A stretch of DNA of 64,000 bases, from contig NC_134526.1 in NCBI RefSeq assembly GCF_027942865.1, positions 22,363,784 through 22,427,783 of the forward strand, given 5' to 3'. The position numbers and the translations under genes are program-made. The notes under the pieces were generated by a model. It saw only the letters and a list, made by a program, of their open reading frames with translations. It was not told the DNA's origin and ran no database searches. Shown in pieces: positions 54,886 through 64,000 of this stretch. This DNA comes from Odontesthes bonariensis (taxonomy: Eukaryota > Chordata > Actinopteri > Atheriniformes > Atherinopsidae). Within the stretch, counting starts at the first letter, position 1; each line of letters begins with the position of its first letter.

Positions 54886-56071
54886 TCATCGTCCAAAATA
54901 GCTGCTTCATTTTAAGTCTCATCACTCCTACAAGACCTGAGCGTGTATAAACTCATAAATATTGAAAATGCGTCATAAATGTCATTGCCTTCTGAAAATA
55001 AACACAGCGTACTCTATCAGGGTCCGTGAATGTATCACGGCACATAAGCCAAGGACAGGGTTCTTTTTAAAAAAAAATGTATCATTGATTTGTTTTTTCT
55101 GCTTCACCCGATTTATTCCTCAAAACCTGCACATTAAGGTGGCAGGGCTTTGATCATTAATGACAAATAACTCCCAACAATGCTCTGCTATCCATAGTTG
55201 CTCTTATGTGTTTATGTAAGCTGTGACCTCATGCCTTGCATCAATATTTAAATGTTTTTATGAATGTTTTATTCACCCTTTCCTGCCTCACAATACGTCT
55301 GTGTCTGCAGGGATTACGTTATTGTTTTTTTGTTTTTTTTATTTATGTAATGCAGCACCTGGGGAAAAGCCATCCAGCCGTATACAGAACAGAGTGCTTC
55401 TTCTTCTACTACTTCTTTTTCTACTCCCCCTCATGTCTGTCTATCCATCCCTCTATCTATCTGTCGTGCTGACTGCAGTCTGCATACAGTGCCACACTGC
55501 TGCTGCTGCTGCTGGGTGATTGGAGTAAGTGGGAGGAACGTCTTCCTCTGTTTTGCCTCAAAACAATGACAGGACATCCTCCTGGAGCTGCTGCGGCAGG
55601 GGTGGATTTGGCTTTGAGTCTCCTGCATTGCACAATCGTTCCCCTCTCCTTGGACAGATAAAAAAAAAAGAAAAAAAGAAAAAGACAAAAGAGGGAGCAC
55701 TGGAAGACGAGAAAAAGGGAGGGAAGGACGCACAAGCAGAGGAGGAAACAGAGCTGTTTGTGGGGTGAAGAGGGCGTGGGAGATAATAGATTACAGAAAA
55801 GAGCGAGAGGCTGAATGGCAGAGGAGGTATGAGAGGGGAAGGGGAGGCAGGGCCAGACATGGGGAACTGAAGATGGAGTGAGTAACACTGCAGTAGAATG
55901 AGGGTTAAAGTGAAAGAGAGAGCTGAGAAGCATTTGAGTTGGCAGCCTTTCGCACGCCGCTCAGTATCTGCCGCTTTCTGAAGAAGCCAGAAAAAGGAAG
56001 CCACCGTGGAGTCGAGAAGGAGAAGGAGGAGGGGGACTGAGAAGGAGGAAGCCAGAGGTTCTACACACAAG
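54886..56071. other. Intergenic gap and GIMAP-like 5' region
   Basis: Region between the divergent adsl and GIMAP-like genes. It holds short TTC/CTATC/CTG simple repeats (55395-55516) and a purine-rich tract from about 55640 to 56040. The last 100-200 bases before 56072 are probably the 5' untranslated exon of the plus-strand gene. Confidence 0.4.
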
Positions 56072-59000
56072 ATGGCTGCTGTGTCCTCTGCCTCTGACAC
56101 TGGTAAGTGGGGTTTAAATCTGTTGCTGAATGCTTTTGCCTCTGGCTCCCCTTCATCGCTGCTCATTTCATCACAGCGTCCAGGGCACGCTCGCAGCACT
56201 GTTTCTCATTTGGACCCCATTAAAGTGGGAAAACTGTTGCTCGAGTCATCTGTATGTGATTAGCAACACACATGGGAAGCCTCACCAGCAGTGAAGCAGC
56301 AGGGATGAAATAACCAACTTCCCCACAGCTCCGTGTATGCTCCTCATCACGTCATCGTCGCGGAGCACTCACCACTCCTCCTGCCATATGCCGAGTATCC
56401 ATGTTGTGTCCTCACGCCATTTTACCAGGATGTCTATTACTCTTGTAACTCTCATATTCTATCCACATGTCTATAAGGGGTCCAACCATCCTCCTGCCCG
56501 ACCTTAATTTTCCAAAGGCTGAGGATGGATGGAGACTGGGAGAGGGCGTGCTGCGAGCAGGGAACAGAGGAGGGGGGAAGGAACTAGATTAGAATAAAAG
56601 AGAAGGCGGCAAAGCAGAAGGAATATGAGGCAGCAAGGATGGGATAAGAAGAGGGCACAGCAGAGATCAGTGGGGACAGTGCAGGGATGAGAGGAGAAAA
56701 TGCAAATTCATTCATCTTCATGCAACACTATCATGCTAATCTAGAGTCAGAACAAGGAATTTAAACAGTATGGACCCACTGCCCTATGTTATGTATGTAC
56801 GGTCCTTTTAAATGGGCTTGTGGTTGTTTCGGAGAAGGATCCATATGCGTGCCTCACTCCTATTTTTGACTTCAGAAGAGCAACTTTTCTGAAAGCTCAG
56901 AATTCATGAGTCAGGTACACAATTTACATTGTTCAATATCGAAATCACATGTTCCATTAGAAGACCCTCTGATCTGTCTGTGTTATAATAGGAGACCCCA
57001 GGGGCCGCCACCCCCCTGAGCGCCGACTGCTGATCCTCGGGGGCCCACAGTCGGGAAAGACCTCCTCTGCTAACACCATTCTGGGACTCAAGGTCTTTGA
57101 CGCTGGGACAGAGACTACACACAGCAATGTGGCCCAGACGGAGATCTACGGCCGCCGGGTCACAGTGGTCGACGCTCCGTCGTGGGCCATTCCTGCTGAC
57201 CCCTCGGACGAGGAAGAAACCGATACCACCGACAATGCCGGTGCCGAGTCAGAGAGCCCGGCGCGACCACCGCCCAGCCTGGACAGCGAGGGGCCGTGCA
57301 TGGGGGCCATTCTCTGCCCTCCTGGACCTCACGCTATCCTGCTCGTGGTGTCAGTCACCAAACCCTTCACTGACATTGAGAGGAGGGCCGCAGAGGACCA
57401 GTTGGGGGCGCTAGGTGGAGGCATCTGGAGGTATTCCATGGTACTCTTTACATGTGTGGACAAGCTGCCCAAAGGTGTATTTATTGAGGAGCACATAGCG
57501 AACACTGGAGAGGCCCTGCAGTGGCTGGTGGAGAGATGTGGAAGCAGGTACGATGTCTGTTGGTTTCTCTCTCCTCACTCTGTTGTGTGTGTTTGTCTCT
57601 CCAAAAAGCTCTGCTCGGAACAAAAGAACGTCAGCACCGCACAGCTGTCACTCCAAAGTCAATGTTAGCCAGGCGTGAGCGGTATGATGCCAAAAAATTA
57701 CTGAATTTTTTTCGTTCGGGGGGAGATGCTGCAGCACTTTAAAAGACGACTTCAAGGGAAAGTCAGCTTTTCGTATTTCAGAACTTGTTCTCTAGTCTTG
57801 AGCGCAGGTGCATATCTGGAAAAAAGGTTTAGAAAGCCTCTTGTCGGTCTAGAAGGAGCTTTGTGGAATCTCATGCGGCCTCAGGTGATGTCATCACTGC
57901 GAATATCATTTGAGTCTGAAGACCACAAGTTCAAAAATGAAAGATAACTCGGGTGTGTAGAGTTTAATGCCTTTATTAACTGAAACCTTCAAAGTGTTTG
58001 CGATCAGGATGATTCCTTGCATCAGACTTCTAAGAGGAAGCATGATAGGAAACTGTATACATGTATCTTGTGCCTTTATTGTGTCCACTTGGCCCGTTAG
58101 TGATTGCCTCAGCTGAAAAAAGAACATCTTCTCACACTAACCGTCAAGGTCTGTTGTTCACTGCCCGCTGTGTTACAAATGACTCCCTGCAGCTGCAGCC
58201 TTGGTCTCTCACACTGCAGATTGCCTTGTTTTCTGTATGGCTGTACCTTTCTTAAAAAAAAACAACATCACAGAAGTAAAAAGGTCTGCCAAACAGAAGA
58301 ATACATGCAACAAAAACAAAGGAGTCACATACACATGATAAGACTGATAAGTTGTAGGAGCAAAGTGGTGAAAACTCTGTCATCTGACGGGTTTGTTTTA
58401 AACTACCAAATCAAGCTTACAGGGAGTTTTTAGTTCCCGATTTGGTTCGACCCCTAACAGCTTTTTCAACACAATACTTACAGGATTCTGTTCATACATG
58501 CGTCACGCCCACAGGCACACAATTGTGCAACCCACAACCCGGAGGATGAGTCACATAAGTCAAAAACAATCTGTGAAACATACATTATTTGAGAGCCAGG
58601 AAAGAATAGATTTCTGCCAATTCAGATGTTTCAATTAGACACACACACACACACATAATATACATAATACAAGCATGCTAATGCCTCAGAACCCATCACC
58701 TGTGGGTACTCCAGCCACATACAGGTCACAGCACGACAGGGACACAAACTGCCGTCGAGCTTTTATACATTGCAAGCACACTGGAAAAAATGCCCCTCCA
58801 AAAGTAAGTAAAAAAACAACAGATACAAGACGTTTTTGCTTGAAATAAGCAAAACATCTGCCAATGAAACTAGTGAAAATCGGCTTGTCAAGATTTCTTG
58901 AAATAAAATGTGATATTTAGGACTTTTGAATGATCTTGAAATTATCTTAAAAACCTCTTCAAATGAAAAAAAAAGCTTGTTTCATGTGAAATATGACTCA

Positions 59001-61497
59001 AAACAAGATGTTTTCAAGACTTTTTACTTAACAAGATATTCAAGATGTATTGTGTTAAAACAAGTCTCCATATCTTGCTGAAATGGTACTTGTTAGGCAA
59101 TTATGTCTTATATCAAGTGTAATGAGATACTCAATGAAAAAAATATATACTTAGTAAGATTTAGATTTTTTCCAGTGCAGAGAGGCAACTGGCTGGTTGT
59201 CTCGGCAACAGGAAACAGGAAACCCAAAATGCAGTTCCTGCCACGCAGGAATAATACATCTTTGTGCGCAGATATAGTGCAGTGGCTCTTTTTTTAAAGT
59301 GTGTTTTACTTTTTTTTTTTGTCTGACTGCAGGTATCATACTTTTGATAACACTAGAAAAGAGACAGAGGAAAACACGCAAGTCCCAGAACTGATGGAAA
59401 AAGTGGAGGAAATGGTCACCGACAACCAAGGTTTGGCTCAGTTTCATCTTTTGTGCATCGCATCGTATGTTCCTCATAGACCCTGTAGTTTTAAGACTTT
59501 CTACATTATTTAGCCCTTTAAAAATGTAGTGCTGTGATTAAAACAGTTGAGTGAATGAGTCATTGCTGCCTTCATGCAGGCTGGTACTTTGAGGTGAATG
59601 AGTTGATTTTATTGGAGGAAGAGCAGGCCAGGGGAGCTCTGGAAGAAGAGAGAATGAGGATGGAGGAGCATGCCAGACAGCGAGAGCAAATGATCGGAGG
59701 ACCTCCGAGAGGTATGCGGGAGCTGTGCATGTTTTTGCACGACAGAATGCTGAGCAGTTAGTCTTCTTTGACATTTTTGCTTTCCTTTACACTGCTTCTC
59801 TGACCATCTGTTCCCACCACTCTTATACCTGGGTGTACAGACTTGAGGTTGCTGTTATTAGGGTGGAAGGGTGTCGGGAAGAGCTCGGTGGGGAACACCA
59901 TCCTGGGCCGGCGTTGCTTTGAATCGGGCCAGGAGACGGAGATGTGCCTCAGAAGGCAAGCCCTCGTGTGCGGCCGGCGTGTCACCATCGTCGACACCCC
60001 TGGCTGGGACTGGTTCTCGGTGAGGCGAACCCCAAAGCGAATCTGGCAGGAGTCCCAGCGTGGCGCCGCCCTCCTGCGACCGGGACCCCACACCCTGCTG
60101 CTGGTCCTGCCCGTGGTCTCGTCGCTCACCGCCAGGAAGAGGCGAACGCTCCTGGCCCACATAGAGACTCTGTTTGGTGACAGTGCGTGGCTCCACACCA
60201 TGGTGCTGTTCAGCTGTGGTGACTGGCTGGGACACACGCCCATTGAGGAGCACATCCTCAGAGGTGGGCGGGAACTACAAAGACTGCTTGAGTTCTGTGG
60301 GAACTATTACCACGTCCTGGACAGTAAGGTCCCTGGCAAGGACAGGAGTGTGTCGGTCCTCCTGGATAAGATAGAGGAGATGATCAGGGACAACGGCAAC
60401 AAGGCCTTCCTCCCCATCCAAACAGAGTGGTGTAAGTCCCGCTCTTTAATTTTCATGCACATATTTCATGTGAGTAAAAACAGACCAGCGCAGATTTGTG
60501 AGTCACTTTAACCCTGCATTTAATAGAAAACGGTACGAATACAATACGTCAGATGTTCTGGATTCATGCATCATTCCGGCTGCTCAACAGTTCCTCTTTT
60601 GTTTTTCCTCATAATGTGCTCTGTGATTTCACTGAGTGACAGCTCAGCACATCGGACCGACCACTTTAGTACCTGGACTCTTTCTGGGACGCCATGACGG
60701 TTTGGTACGGTCTTGCGGAAATAAGCAAGACCTTCCCTGAAAGAGATTTGTGTTGTTCAGCTTCGAAGGTGCCGTGTGCACTATGGTAGCAACGGACCGT
60801 CGATGCTTGTAGCTTTTGAACTGAGCGCTGGTGGCGAAGCGAACTTTTCCCATTGAGACTTAAAGATGTGCGATCCACGTCCAACAAAAAAGAAAGATGG
60901 CGCCATTTCTGAATCTCGTTTTCTATGTGCACGGTAGAGTTTCAGCTTGCATTTTTGGATGCAGATGTTCCCATGTCGAAATCGTGGCGGCAACCGAAGG
61001 ACACGGACAGAGATTCTTTCAGAAATATTGTGCACTGTAGATGGAGAAATTGCACATTGTTTTCCATTTTTAATGCTAAAAGCTTTCTGATCTCGCAGTT
61101 GCTATTAGAGTGGTGAATCCTCGTCATCTTCACTGCTGAAACACCCTCTTAGATATTTTTTTTTTTTGTATCCAGTCCTGTTTCGGGTGTTCCATCAGAA
61201 TTTCTTTCCCAGCCGTCTTGGGTTTCAACATCCATTTCCTGTTTGTTTTTTCTCAATTAAGCACGGCCTTCAAATGATTTGCATATCACTGCATCATGTT
61301 TTCATTCGCATCAACGCCAGCATCCCAACGATGTCATATGTCTGACCATACCCGTAAGGCTGAAGTGTGTGTGTCCGCTGCTAAGAATTGTACGCACTGA
61401 TGCAATTGTTTTCCACTCAACAGTGAGCGAGGAGAGCTCCTACTCTTCTGATAACACCGAACCGGAGGACGACTGCCGAGGATGTCAGCTCCAGTGA
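56072..61497 (+). CDS. Tandem AIG1/GIMAP-type GTPase-domain protein (six exons)
   Basis: Predicted 493-aa protein with two AIG1 (GIMAP/IAN) G domains joined by a charged helical linker. Exons: 56072-56102, 56992-57547, 59333-59430, 59580-59711, 59841-60431, 61424-61497. All junctions are GT-AG and in frame. The start ATG has A at -3 and G at +4. Domain 1 (about 22-225): P-loop GGPQSGKTS (27-35), VDAPSW in the G3 position, FTCVD in G4, then IEEHIANTGEALQWLVERCG, the IAN-type box. Linker 230-272: EEEQARGALEEERMRMEEHA and neighbours, likely coiled coil. Domain 2 (273-465): P-loop GWKGVGKSS (280-288), VDTPGW (G3 intact), FSCGDWL, and a second IEEH...CGNYYHV box. The tail is acidic and Ser-rich and ends CRGCQLQ. 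There is no membrane segment. GIMAPs are immune-cell GTPases on intracellular membranes in vertebrates; the role here is inferred only from family. Confidence 0.88.
56992..57547 (+). CDS. Exon 2: first AIG1 G domain, degenerate switch II
   Basis: Encodes nearly the whole first G domain. The Walker A loop is complete, but the DxxG of G3 reads D71-A-P-S74, so the Gly that contacts the gamma phosphate is Ser. An acidic and Pro-rich insert (DPSDEEETDTTDNAGAESES then PARPPPSL) follows directly, where other GIMAPs have a short switch loop. The G4 region reads FTCVDKL, with Val where family members often have Gly. Nucleotide binding may remain while hydrolysis is doubtful. Confidence 0.85.
58779..59177 (+). 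mobile_element. MITE in GIMAP-like intron 2 (CACTGGAAAAAA ends), full copy
   Basis: Begins CACTGGAAAAAATGCCCCTC and ends TTTTTTCCAGTG, a 12-bp terminal inverted repeat. Internal blocks such as GCTTGAAATAAGCAAAA and TCAAGATTTCTTGAAATAA are self-complementary. It is 399 bp without coding capacity. No clear target duplication beyond CA on each side. A broken copy lies at 868-1033. Confidence 0.75.
59841..60431 (+). CDS. Exon 5: second AIG1 G domain, intact motifs
   Basis: Starts DLRLLLLGWKGVGKSSVGNT and contains GRRVTIVDTPGWDWF, LLVLPVVSSLTARKRR and a TMVLFSCGDWLGHTPIEEHI box with RELQRLLEFCGNYYHVLDS. All GTPase signature positions visible are canonical for GIMAPs. It ends with a helical DKIEEMIRDNGN stretch that parallels MEKVEEMVTDNQG after domain 1, which supports origin by internal duplication. 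Confidence 0.85.
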
Positions 61498-62688
61498 AAC
61501 AGAGCCATTGAAGCAAAGACGCCTGGCTCTCCTCTCATCAGTGGGCCCAAACATCACCTCATTTAACTTTAATCTCGGATTGAAAGCTTAGGAGTCTGAG
61601 GGGGAAAGAAAGGTTTCGCAGCAGGAGTCTGGTGACGTGGGTCTCTTTGTTGGGAAAAAAAAAGAAAACACACAAATTTACTGTTCACTGAGCAAAGTTT
61701 AGCGTGTCCCACCGATGGAGGAAGTGCGGAATACCGCTCAGAGCAGACTGTCTACACCCAAGAGGAGGTCGCAGCGTCTTTGTAGCTCTGCGTTTGCTCT
61801 GCATTACGAGTCGCTCACCGGGTTCCATTGCTGCTCATCGTTCAGTTTAAACCACTGCGTGAAAACTAAAAACCAAAGGAAGCCACGGACAGCGAGGCAA
61901 AAGCAGCGTTCCACGGAGAGGAAACGTGCACATAGCTTCAGTTTACATTCACGACAGCAGACCCGAATTTAAACAGGAGGTGACTCTCTGATCGTTCTAA
62001 CGAAATTTCTCTTCATTAAAGTTTGATTAGGGCCCACCCGGGGAGCCGGGATTGGACTGATTGTGGTACATTTACAGAAACGCTGACCAAAGCCGATCGC
62101 TAAACTGCAGACAAGAGTCACACATTAAATCAAAGTGGAGTCTTTCTGTGCGCATCTGCTTTGGAAAGTTCGAACTCTGCACTTTGGTGGTAAGTGGTTG
62201 CTTGAGTTCTTTGAACCCAGGCCAAGCGGTAACTAAGTATTTTATGTTGAGCCTTCACCCTTGAGAGGAGCCCTGGAAGAGTTGGGGAAGGCTGCACTGA
62301 AACTTCTGCTGCCTCAGATCCCTGCGGAGCAGCTCGGGCTGGCTCTGCTACAGTCATGCATCCAGCGCAAATATCGACAAGGTGGATTCAGCTACGTGCC
62401 TCAGCATCAAAGCGTGAAGAGCGGGAGCACAGCCCTGCAGCAGCGGCAGAAGCTGGACCCCCAAAAAGGCTACATCAAGCTTTTAGCATGCCACAGAAAC
62501 GAGAAAACCTCATGAAACCGTTCAAGCTCACTTAGGGCCTTTCCTGCCTTCCCGCTCACTTTTTTTCTACATCCACGAGATTTCAGTTCCTGACATCAGG
62601 GGAGGGGGGGGGGGAGAAAGAAGAGAGGAAGGTGTAAATGTATACTGATGATGTCAGGGGCATGTTAAGGCATCGCATGCAGAATAAA
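61498..62688 (+). other. Probable 3' untranslated region of the GIMAP-like gene
   Basis: Follows the stop at 61495-61497 without another recognisable exon. It includes an open stretch at 62237-62515 that cannot be joined in frame to exon 5 through the acceptors I tested. The first AATAAA is at 62683-62688. Confidence 0.5.
62683..62688 (+). terminator. Candidate polyadenylation signal (AATAAA)
   Basis: First AATAAA after the GIMAP-like stop, about 1.2 kb downstream. Further hexamers lie at 62750-62755, 63291-63296 and 63383-63388. The one at 63291 is followed by a GT-rich stretch and may be the stronger site. Confidence 0.45.
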
Positions 62689-64000
62689 AGAGTGCCTGCG
62701 GATTTGAAGGCAACCTCACGTCTCATACCTCCAACTAATGCTTGAAAAAAATAAAACGACAAATCAGTGAATTTCTGGCATCACATCCCCTCCACCTTGA
62801 GCTGAGGTGAACTTTAAAAAAAAAACTAAAAAAAGAAAGAGGATTCACACGAAAGGTAGAACTAGAAGCGTATGGAATTTGTGACGGATATCACTGCCAT
62901 GACGATAAATTTCATTTTCTACTCACGATGCAGCCGATGACACAAAAAAACAAACAAACAAAAAAAAAAAACCCACCGCAGCTCCCTCTATGTTATCCTG
63001 ACTCTGTGCTTCTAGTGACGTAGGCCACCACTGCGCTTAGTGTGACGAGCATGACTTTAAAGTTTCATACAAGAATGTTTCAAACGCCCATCCGGAGTCG
63101 GGTCCCACTCCACCTGCGAATACCTTGTATGAGCAGAGTATATTTACAGTGTCAAATATGATAAGTTGTAATCTCTTAGCGAAGCATCTTGCACTGTGTA
63201 AGTGCCACCACTTGAATGTAGCCAAAGTGACTGTGTAGTCCCTCTTGTATGGTGATTGCGTCATCAGAACTTTGTTCATCCTATGACAACAATAAAAGGT
63301 ACAATTATAGTTGTGTGCTTTTGACTTTTGTCTTGTTATGTCAGTGTCGTTTATATTTGTTGCTCAGCACTTCCTCGAAGACAATAAAACCTTTTGTTCA
63401 GCTGTATTTTGTGTGGAAGAGGTGGTAGTTATGTGGTATCACCACTAGGTGGAAGTGCAGCAAGCAGAATATATAATGATGGTGTGGCAGATGTGTGTGT
63501 GTGTGTTTTAATAGATATACTGTGTGTACTTGTTATTTTGTTTGAACGAAAACGAGATGAAAGAAAAATCCACTTCTGGGTAATCTGAAGTCTTATATTG
63601 TCCTTTAAATTAAAGGCAGTTACACAGGCAGCAGCAGCATCCACAAAGTTTTTGTTTTGTTCCTTCTGGATAAAATGCTTTGCAAATTAGCTCTGCACCA
63701 TTTTGACTTTTGGCATGCCTCCACAGAAGTATAGATCACCGCTGAAGGGTCTGGACAAAAGCCCAGGCCAATTACAGCTCGCCCACCAAGGACCCGACGT
63801 AAGATAAACACACATATTTTGCGTGTATTATTCCAGCTCTGCCTAGGTCAGCATCCCCTTTCTCCCCCTGTTTTCTGCTGACAAATACGTTCTCGCTTTT
63901 AGCCCCCCCACACACAGCGCGTATAACAAGGGTACTAATTCAGCACAGAAACGCAACACACTAAAAGACTTGTTTTATCGGGAACTGGTTCCCCTCGTGC
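62689..64000. other. Downstream flank, no gene seen
   Basis: Contains two or three more AATAAA hexamers up to 63388, a short TG run near 63492-63507 and no recognisable exon or mobile element to the end of the window. Confidence 0.4.

Noticed and set aside
55558-56199. 213-codon minus-strand open frame overlapping the GIMAP-like first exon
   Set aside because: Its Ser/Pro/Phe/Leu-rich translation is what the antisense of a purine-rich tract gives. No domain seen. Treated as a shadow.
59758-60255. 165-codon minus-strand open frame
   Set aside because: Antisense of the second GIMAP G-domain exon, whose sense frame has clear GTPase motifs.

Overview
This is a window of vertebrate nuclear DNA, almost certainly from a teleost fish, and probably a percomorph (the clade is inferred from repeat types). 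It has split genes with GT-AG introns and many (CA)n/(TG)n microsatellites. It also carries the usual fish interspersed repeats: an RTE/Rex3-like LINE, L2-type LINE tails, Tc1-like transposase relics, hAT elements and tRNA-headed SINEs. I hand-spliced the gene models from reading-frame continuity, splice-site dinucleotides and family resemblance. No alignment or transcript data were available.

Four protein-gene loci are supported. (1) Minus strand, 14280 to 6913: a platelet-derived growth factor B gene (pdgfb) in seven coding exons. It has a complete eight-cysteine PDGF domain, then an unusually long coiled-coil and His-rich tail, and a separate last exon with the basic motif expected of a matrix-retention sequence. 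(2) Minus strand, about 48311 to 46339: a TMEM150/DRAM-family membrane-protein gene. Its first and last exons are well preserved, but the middle exons are missing and the frame is broken, so it is probably a decayed copy. (3) Minus strand, 54666 to 49177: adenylosuccinate lyase (adsl), 12 exons, intact, predicted 481 aa. (4) Plus strand, 56072 to 61497: a six-exon gene for a predicted 493-aa protein with two AIG1/GIMAP-type GTPase domains in tandem. It lies divergently to adsl with 1.4 kb between the start codons.

The rest is repeat-rich. Positions 1 to 1033 hold a LINE fragment joined to a MITE. About 32 kb between pdgfb and the TMEM150-like locus contains no convincing gene but many mobile elements: two Tc1 relics, two copies of a foldback element at TTAA targets, an adjacent second TTAA MITE, a hAT element with a BED-finger remnant and a SINE inside it, a 409-bp element with 8-bp target duplications, and a 983-bp element with perfect 9-bp target duplications. 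Another hAT MITE with a perfect 8-bp duplication sits in adsl intron 1. The four genes do not form a pathway: PDGF-B is a secreted growth factor, ADSL a purine-synthesis enzyme, the GIMAP-like protein a putative immune-type GTPase, and TMEM150/DRAM a membrane protein. PDGFB and ADSL are about 1 Mb apart on human 22q13, so their proximity here looks like conserved linkage.
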